DNA from: Gnetum montanum
Lineage: Eukaryota > Streptophyta > Gnetopsida > Gnetales > Gnetaceae
NCBI GenBank assembly: GCA_015680685.1
Contig: MNCI01030582.1
Coordinates: 200,326 to 264,325 of the forward strand
Reading direction: 5' to 3'
Length of the DNA stretch: 64,000 bases
Shown piece after piece: positions 57,701 to 64,000 of the stretch (within the stretch, counting starts at the first letter, position 1; every line of letters begins with the position of its first letter). The notes beneath the pieces are model-generated. The model saw nothing but the letters and a program-made list of their open reading frames with translations. It was not told the DNA's origin and searched no databases. Made by a program: the position numbers and the translations under genes.

Positions 57701-59126
57701 GCTACCTTCGTAGGCAATAGGTCCATGTACTCTCCGATGGCATTGAAGCCTTAGTGTCAACTAGGCCACAGGCCCCCTTCATCATCAAGGTACAACCTTG
57801 GGAACTTGTGATACCTTTCATGGTTAGGGCCCCACAGCACATTGTGGCAATGACCCTAACACCTTATGTCATAAGGGTGCCAAAACATGCAAACCCCCCA
57901 TCTACTTAGGATCTATTGGTTGGGACTGCATTGCAACTTTCCCACTCAAAGAAGCCTGATGAGTGTCTGGCTAACAAGATAGCTAAGGAACTCACTGGAC
58001 TAGGTCCCACTAAGCGAACTCCCCTATTAGCAATTCCCATGGTCCCATCACCTAAAGCCACCAACACAAACATGCACACACAATAAGCAACCACCAAGGC
58101 TGAAAAGCCCACTACCCAACCAAAAGCCAAATCTTCTCCTCCTCATGAAATCCATCTCTTAGGGCATGTAGAAGAGATAAAGATCACCAAAAAACTAGAT
58201 GGTGGCCAAGATTTTCTAGATGCACTTGTACAGGTCAAGCAGTTTCTAAAAAAAAGAATACAACTTTGAGTCTATACGATTTAATTATGATATCCCTTGC
58301 ACATCGTGAGGCTTTGGTTCACATGTTGGCATCCATTCCTATTAAGGAAGACATGCCAACAAAGGAAAAGACTATCCATGCCATAATGCTCCCACCTACA
58401 ACCAAAGGACCAAGGCTAACACTTTTGACTTTTTGTGATGAAGCTATCAAAGCTAACCTTGAGAAGGTCCAAGTAACTACTACACCCATGTTCATAATAA
58501 TATATGTGGGTCAATACAAGATTTTTAGAGTGCACATCAATGATGGGGTAGCAACCAACATTATCTCATTCCCTGTTGTTGAAAAGATTGGCCTGGTGGA
58601 TCAAATCAGGCCAACAACAATGACCTATTTAAAGTCTTTCAATGAAGCATGCATGGTTGTCAAGGGAATGGTCATGATTGATTTCGTGGTAGGAAAGTAA
58701 TTCCCCACTAATGGATAGTTGATTGTGGTTGAAGAGATGCCTAGATTCAATTTAATCCTATGGAGATCTTAATTAGTCCAACTAAGGGTTATCTCTTCAG
58801 TAATCTACCAAGAGATCCACTTACCTTGTAAGGGTGGAGAAGTGGTGATCTTTGGTGATAACATAGCCCCTTGAACCATCAACAATGTAGACACTGAGCA
58901 AGGGTTAGAGGTAGAAATCTCTGAATACATACCACTTGTTTGTAATGAAAGGCAATGTTATTTGGCCAATGAACCAAGCAAAATGAGCAATCCCTATGAG
59001 GAAGCTCTATGGGTAGAATTACCTTTTCCAATGGCAGATGATGGCCTAGGAGAGTATCACCTTGTGTCTTCCAAGCCTTACACATCATCTAACCCACATC
59101 AGGTTAGGAAACATCTACATGATTAG
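57700..59126 (+). pseudogene. E4: protease and C-terminal tail (decayed)
   Basis: A linker with TPYVIRVP (about 57860) leads to the open frame 58266-58700, which continues with stops to 59126. The active-site segment is VHINDGVATNIIS (about 58530-58570), where the catalytic Asp of E3 (VDDGA) is Asn. LGRPW of E3 is eroded to LWRS. The tail WVELPFPMADDGLGEYHLV ends the product. Inactive on two counts. The order gag - protease - tail - block A equals E3. Confidence 0.83.
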
Positions 59127-59284
59127 GGCATGTCCCTAACTTGCTTGTTCCTCTAACTTGTCTTTAGCCCCTTTTGTTTGTATAGTTTTAGTTTATGTTA
59201 TGATTAGTTCTTGCATTAGTTATGCTCTCATTTAGCCAAAAAATAAAATAAATAAAAGAAACAAAAAAAAGGCAAAAAAGGAGG

Positions 59285-59580
59285 AAATGTTCTTAAACTA
59301 GCAATGGCCTGGAATGGCCTCAAACTATTGCATGGCCTGCCAAAGCCTAAAACTAGAAAGTAACTTTCTTTTATGTGATGGCTAGAAATGGCCTTAAACT
59401 ATGACATGGCCCAAAATGGCCTTAAACTATCACATGGCCTGCTAAGGCCTAAAACTGGCAGCCAAATCTCTTTCATAAGAAGTGATGGCTCGAAATGGCC
59501 TTAAACTAGCGATGACTTGAAATGGCCTTAAACTAGAGATGGCTCAAAATGACCTTAAACTGGCAATCGAGCCCACAAAG
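59285..59580 (+). repeat. E4 TAAACT repeat block A
   Basis: Eight or more copies such as TGGCCTGGAATGGCCTCAAA and GGCTAGAAATGGCCTTAAAC follow the protease tail and a short spacer. Confidence 0.88.
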
Positions 59581-59792
59581 GGCCTAATAACATGAAAAAA
59601 AATCTTAAGTAAAAAAGAAATATATCAACTGAGTTCCAGGTTAAAATGATAAAATGAGAGATAAAATAAGTATCATGCTTTTCATTAAATCATAAACAAA
59701 ATATATAGTCTAGGGTTACATCCACATCAAAAGATAAAAAATTTCCCAACAATAGGGCTACATCTCAAATTTCTTAATGTGTATATGGAAAG

Positions 59793-62700
59793 TTAAGGTT
59801 CTTCCCATCCATCTTTATTTGTTGCTTCGCTAGGTCTTGCATCTTCACCTAGATCCTACGTAAAATAAAAAAAAAGCAATAAATTAGTCAATAAAGAGGA
59901 TGACATGTGAAATTATTATGAAATGGATAGTAATAAAGTAAATTTAACCAACCTGAGATGGGCCCATGTCCATGTTTGGGGGCATCCTATTGAGGCCAAC
60001 CTCTATGTATCGGAGGATCTCCTCCTCTGTCAAATTTGCCCAATCCTCCTCTCCTAAGTCAATGCTTATGAGGGTCTTCCATTTTTCCATGGTTATCCAT
60101 ACAAGCAACCATCGAGAAAATGTAGCAAATGTAACCTCTTCAGAAGGAATAGCAATTTCCTTCTCTAGGGACTCATTGACCACCAAGTGTTTTGCAAATC
60201 TATTGTTAGCCTGTGTTTCATCGATGGCATCAAGGAATAGGTCACGACCTCGGCACTCCACAAACTCATCTCTGTATTTCTTACTATAGGCTATGCATTC
60301 CATTTTATAATGGTACTTGTGGTTCTTTTGAGTATGTGCCCACTCATATACCATGGCACTATAGTCCTTCTAGTCTTGGTTCTTCTAAGCCAAGAGGTCC
60401 ATCTATAAGCGCTTTTCAATAACTTTGCGTGTAGCCTCATTTTTGGCCTTGACGGCCAGCCAATATCTGGCGTAGTCAATCACAGCCGTATGCCAGTTGC
60501 CATTTGATTTATCATGCGCCATCAAGAAGTTGTACCACAACTGAAAGTCTTGTAGTTGAGCTACCTGGCTCACCTTCTATTCTTTGAGTTTTTACACTCA
60601 TTTCCAAAAATCCTCATTTACATGCCTAAACTCCAATAGTGATCATGCCGAGTGTAGTGCACATTTGCTTGCCTCATCATATATATGAAAAGGCATCTAT
60701 TTTACATTAGGAAGGAGTTTAGGTACAACATCAACTTGGACCACCCTTTGTAGGTCCCATTTGAGTCCTAAGGCTATTACACTAAAGAGGGGAAACATTA
60801 GTTGTAAGAAAAAGACAAAAAAAAAATACAACAAAAAAAACAAAAATCTAACCATACCTATCTCAGAATCTATCTATGTCAAATGGTCAATCATATCATC
60901 CACTATGCCTTGCATGAAGGAAAACTTGTTTGTGGTTTCTACCCATGTTTGTGAGTGGAAAGTGGATGTAGATTTATAATGCTTAGAGAAAGCATCACCC
61001 GTTGTAAGTTAAAGCATGTTAGCATTACCAAAATAAAAAAGAAAGAAAGAAGAGGATGAGAGAGAAGAGGGAGAGGAAGAGCATAATGAAAATGGCGGTG
61101 CAAAGCTCCTACCCAATAAACCCTCAAGGGTGAGAGTGGGGGGATCACCCATCTGCATGCTTTCAAAAAAAGATCAAACTCACTATCCTCGAATCATAGC
61201 CCCTCCTCTTCAAGTTGCCTTAAGATTTTAGTAGCATCTTCATTTGTCATGTGTTCCTTAGGTTGAGGTACATCTTCTGCTAAGGGCTTCTCTTCTACTA
61301 TAGAAGCCTCCTCCTCACCTATGTTGCATAAATTAGAGTTAGAAAATTTCTATAAAATATGTGTGTGTGTGTGTGTGTAAAGTGAATATAATAAATAATG
61401 TATACTTCCTAGCAAACTCTGATCATGTATCATTGACTTTGAGACATAACTTCTTGCTCCTTTCTTCCATTTTTCACATAGGAACCTCTATGGTATGAGG
61501 CTTCTTAATTTGCATCTTTGATCTCGCCATCTCAATGATGAGTCATGCCCCCCTCATTGCATTGCTTGTGTTGATGGGAGGAGCCTCTCCAACACTATCC
61601 CACACATGATAGGATGATCCCATGTGGCCCTTGGGTGTTATAGAAAAGGACTCACCAATAGCCTTGGAGGGATCCTATGACCGTGCTATGTAGAATAGGC
61701 TGTGGATCCATGGTTTGGATATTTGGGTACGATCTTGCACAATCCATAGCCTATTTTAATGAATTACTAGAAATTCTACAAACCTGGGCAAGCATGCTAT
61801 GAAAAAGGAAAAATGTACATGAGAGCGTGCCTCAAGGTTGTCATGAAGCTTGATTATTTTAGCTTTTTGGCCATCAACAAGGTATTTGACCCAATTCTAT
61901 CATGTCCTTTCCTCTACTATGTTCCTTATAACCCAAGCTTGATCTACCCCAAGAACCTTTCCTTGGAAAAGTAGCTTAGGGAATGCATGAGCTCAGAAGA
62001 CAAGATAGAGGTGTTGGGCCACCAACAATTTTACCAGCTTCATGGGAATGCCCTTGTGGTCTTTCTTAGTATCCAACCACTCTTCAATGTCCCCTTTGTG
62101 GTTTAGATCCTTGTTAGTCTTTTCGCCTATAAGTACACCTTCAGAGGGGACACCAAAGAGATTTGAAAAAAGATCATTTGTAATCTCAAAGACCACCTGC
62201 ATGTTGTGAACTTGTGTGTGGAAGTGGTTGACACTCTCTATGAAAGAGTTGACAAGGGAAATCATCTCTGCTATCAGGATGCTTGGGTTCATGGCCAAAA
62301 AGAGGTCTATGAGACTAGCCTATTGAAGGTTTTTGGTAATCCTTTCTAGGGTCTCATGGCATAACTAGCAATGTGAACCATCAACCTCACCATACTTGAA
62401 AAGAATATTGGCCTCAGTGCATCCTAAGATAATCACTATGATCTCCCTAGACTTGGCTACAGCTATAGTGAACAAAAATAAAATCAGAAATGTGATGAAA
62501 ATGTAAAAATAAAAAATGCATGAAAATAAACAAGTGACACAACTTACCTGGCACAAACGGTGTGAGGAATGGCGGTACTTGGACTAAAACCTCTTCCATA
62601 GTGGGTATTCGAGATGCCCACTCAACATCCAACTAGTCGAGATCCTAGCACTTCACATAGGATTTGGAGTACTTAGTAGGGTAATTTTCCATGTTCACCC

Positions 62701-63343
62701 AAATTTTCCCTATGACACTAGCATGCATGTTCTCAGTAGATGAGAACTCTTGTAGGGATTTTCGGACTAGGGCTAATGTCCCTTCTATGTCGTGAAGGCT
62801 ATCTTCATTAATAAAAAATCTGGTAATAGGAAAAAGGGTAATAAGCATTCCAAGTCATGAGATAAAAAAAATCATCATCAGAGTAGGGCTCATCCTCCAG
62901 TGTAGTAAACTATTCCAGGTGGGTTTTGAAAGAACATGCCTACATGGTGGGCAATGAATACAATGTTGTATTTATGATAGCACTTGAACTCAAGCATCTT
63001 CCAGATCCAAGATAAGGGTTTGAGACCTCTTAGGCATTGTCTTGAACTCTGTACCCCTTCTCATTCAACAGGTTCATTTGACATAAATTTTAAAATGCCT
63101 CGATTTGTCCCAGGCAATAACATTTCAACTAGGACACCTACTACTTTAGCAGATAAGTGTGACCATAGGATCACATTGAAGTGGTGAAGTAGGAATTCCA
63201 AGAATTCCTATGCATTCTTTCAAAACTAGACCACCTAGTATCCTATATGTGCATGTGGTGTAGGGACATTAGGCACGAGATTCCTCATAAAGCACAAGAT
63301 CCCTACTCGTTCAACCATGATAAGGGTAGGCTTTAATAGGACC
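59793..63343 (-). pseudogene. E4: antisense spliced gene with FCP1-like domain (decayed)
   Basis: Exon 2 starts at 63343 after GTACTATAG and reads KPTLIMVERVGILCFM, EFLEFLLHHFNVILWSHLS, and near 62910-62990 KYNIVFIAHHVGMFFQNPPG with IVYY. The next part has FINEDSLHDIEGTLALVRKS then TENMHASVIG, a good match to the C-terminal helices of FCP1-like domains. Its donor after exon 2 is GA instead of GT. A later donor (CCAG|GTAAGTTG) is near 62547. The retroelement-like domain is at about 61700-62300, the coiled-coil-like part and ISIDLGEEDWANLTEEEIL at 59960-60700. The last exon starts after TTTTACGTAG and ends at the stop 59793. Exon 1 is beyond the window. Confidence 0.78.
61361..61379. repeat. 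TG microsatellite
   Basis: About nine GT units, in a non-coding stretch of the E4 antisense gene. Confidence 0.9.
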
Positions 63344-63439
63344 CTATAGTACCACAGTAATGAAAATGTCAGTATTAGAAAAGTGTAATAAAAATAATGA
63401 AAGTAATAAACAAATGATGCATAAAATAAAAAAAACTTA

Positions 63440-63870
63440 AAAAATTCTTCTAGTTATTGGTCATGCTACTACAGAGCGTGACACATTTTAATTTTTTTAA
63501 AGCCTTTGTCATGCTCCCAGGGAGCATGACAACTATGGAACAACTAACAAAGAGTGAAAAATTTTACTAAGTGTTGGTCATGCTCTTAGGGAGTATGAAA
63601 ACTACATATTCATTGACCAAAAAAGTTGTACAAATTTTTTAGGAGAAGCATGAAAACTATAAAATAACTAGCAAAAATTTGAAAAAAATTTCTAAGTATT
63701 GGTCACACTCCTAGGGAGCATGACAATGGTAGAATGTGAAAAAATTTTCCAAGTGTTGGTCATGCTCCTAGGGAGCATAACAATGGTGAAATATGCAAAA
63801 TTTTCCAAATGTAGAATGTAGTAGTTCCAAAAATTTTCTAAATTTTTGGTCATGCTCTCAGGGATGCCCC
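63440..63870. repeat. E4: palindromic words in intron 1 of the antisense gene
   Basis: CATGCTCCTAGGGAGCATG-like near-palindromes start at about 63461, 63511, 63578, 63702, 63758 and 63850, spaced 50-124 bp, often preceded by TTTCTAAGTRTTGGT. They lie upstream of the FCP1-like exon, as the 25-bp minisatellite does in E3. Confidence 0.85.
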
Positions 63871-64000
63871 AAAGCTTGATAACCAACACGAGACACCCAT
63901 GGAACCCTTGTCCTATCCCATTGCATAGAACATGTAGGAAACCCTTGTTATGCGACATGAAACATGAAGTGCCCAAAACCTTCTTGATGCACTATGCTAA

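Larger units (their letters stand above)
53240..64000 (+). mobile_element. E4: Tat-type element, right side outside the window
   Basis: LTR, PBS, leader, gag, protease, block A and antisense gene appear in the family order. The window ends in intron 1 of the antisense gene, so pol and the 3' LTR lie beyond 64000. Its LTR resembles that of E2. Confidence 0.85.

Overview
The window is intergenic DNA of a large-genome land plant, built almost entirely from nested, decayed LTR retrotransposons. I found no host protein gene, tRNA, rRNA or CRISPR. Giant Ty3/gypsy elements, heavy stop-codon decay and nesting would suit a gymnosperm, but the sequence alone does not prove that. Elements are called E0 to E5 here.

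Layout. 1-535: reverse transcriptase scrap of an unrelated gypsy-like element (E0, minus). 840-15532: E1 (plus), missing its 5' part, with gag-protease tail, antisense gene, pol and start of the 3' LTR. 15533-17199: a minus-strand LTR of the E3 type inserted in the E1 LTR and ending at a 38-N gap. 17238-23500: E5, a minus-strand fragment holding mainly the antisense gene, which therefore reads on the plus strand. 23500-26262: poorly identified, perhaps copia-type. 26263-33897: E2 (minus), with 3' LTR, broken integrase, RNases H, RT and the first exon of its antisense gene. 33903-52998: E3, a complete 19.1 kb element with both LTRs and the target duplication ATGAT, inserted in intron 1 of the E2 antisense gene. 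53240-64000: E4 (plus), with 5' LTR, PBS, gag, protease and antisense gene, running off the window.

E1 to E5 are one family. E1-E3 pol has the Tat-lineage signature of a Ty3-type RNase H followed by a second, archaeal-type RNase H. The shared plan is LTR - gag - protease - TAAACT-repeat block A - antisense gene - block B - RT/RNaseH/RNaseH/integrase - block C - PPT - LTR. Gag-protease and pol are thus separated by 6 to 10 kb.

The most interesting object is the antisense gene between protease and RT. In E3 I can trace eight exons on the minus strand (about 45623 to 40941) with near-consensus splice sites, a TATA box and a GC-rich upstream stretch. Its second exon resembles an FCP1/NIF-type HAD phosphatase domain whose catalytic aspartates are replaced in all four copies (E1, E3, E4, E5). 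It continues into a retroelement-like domain, an acidic linker and a coiled-coil-like region with a conserved C-terminal block. Exon 1 ends in an arginine codon split AG|G in E1, E2, E3 and E5. Every copy here is a pseudogene, but conservation of protein, intron positions and place argues that the ancestor was a functional gene.
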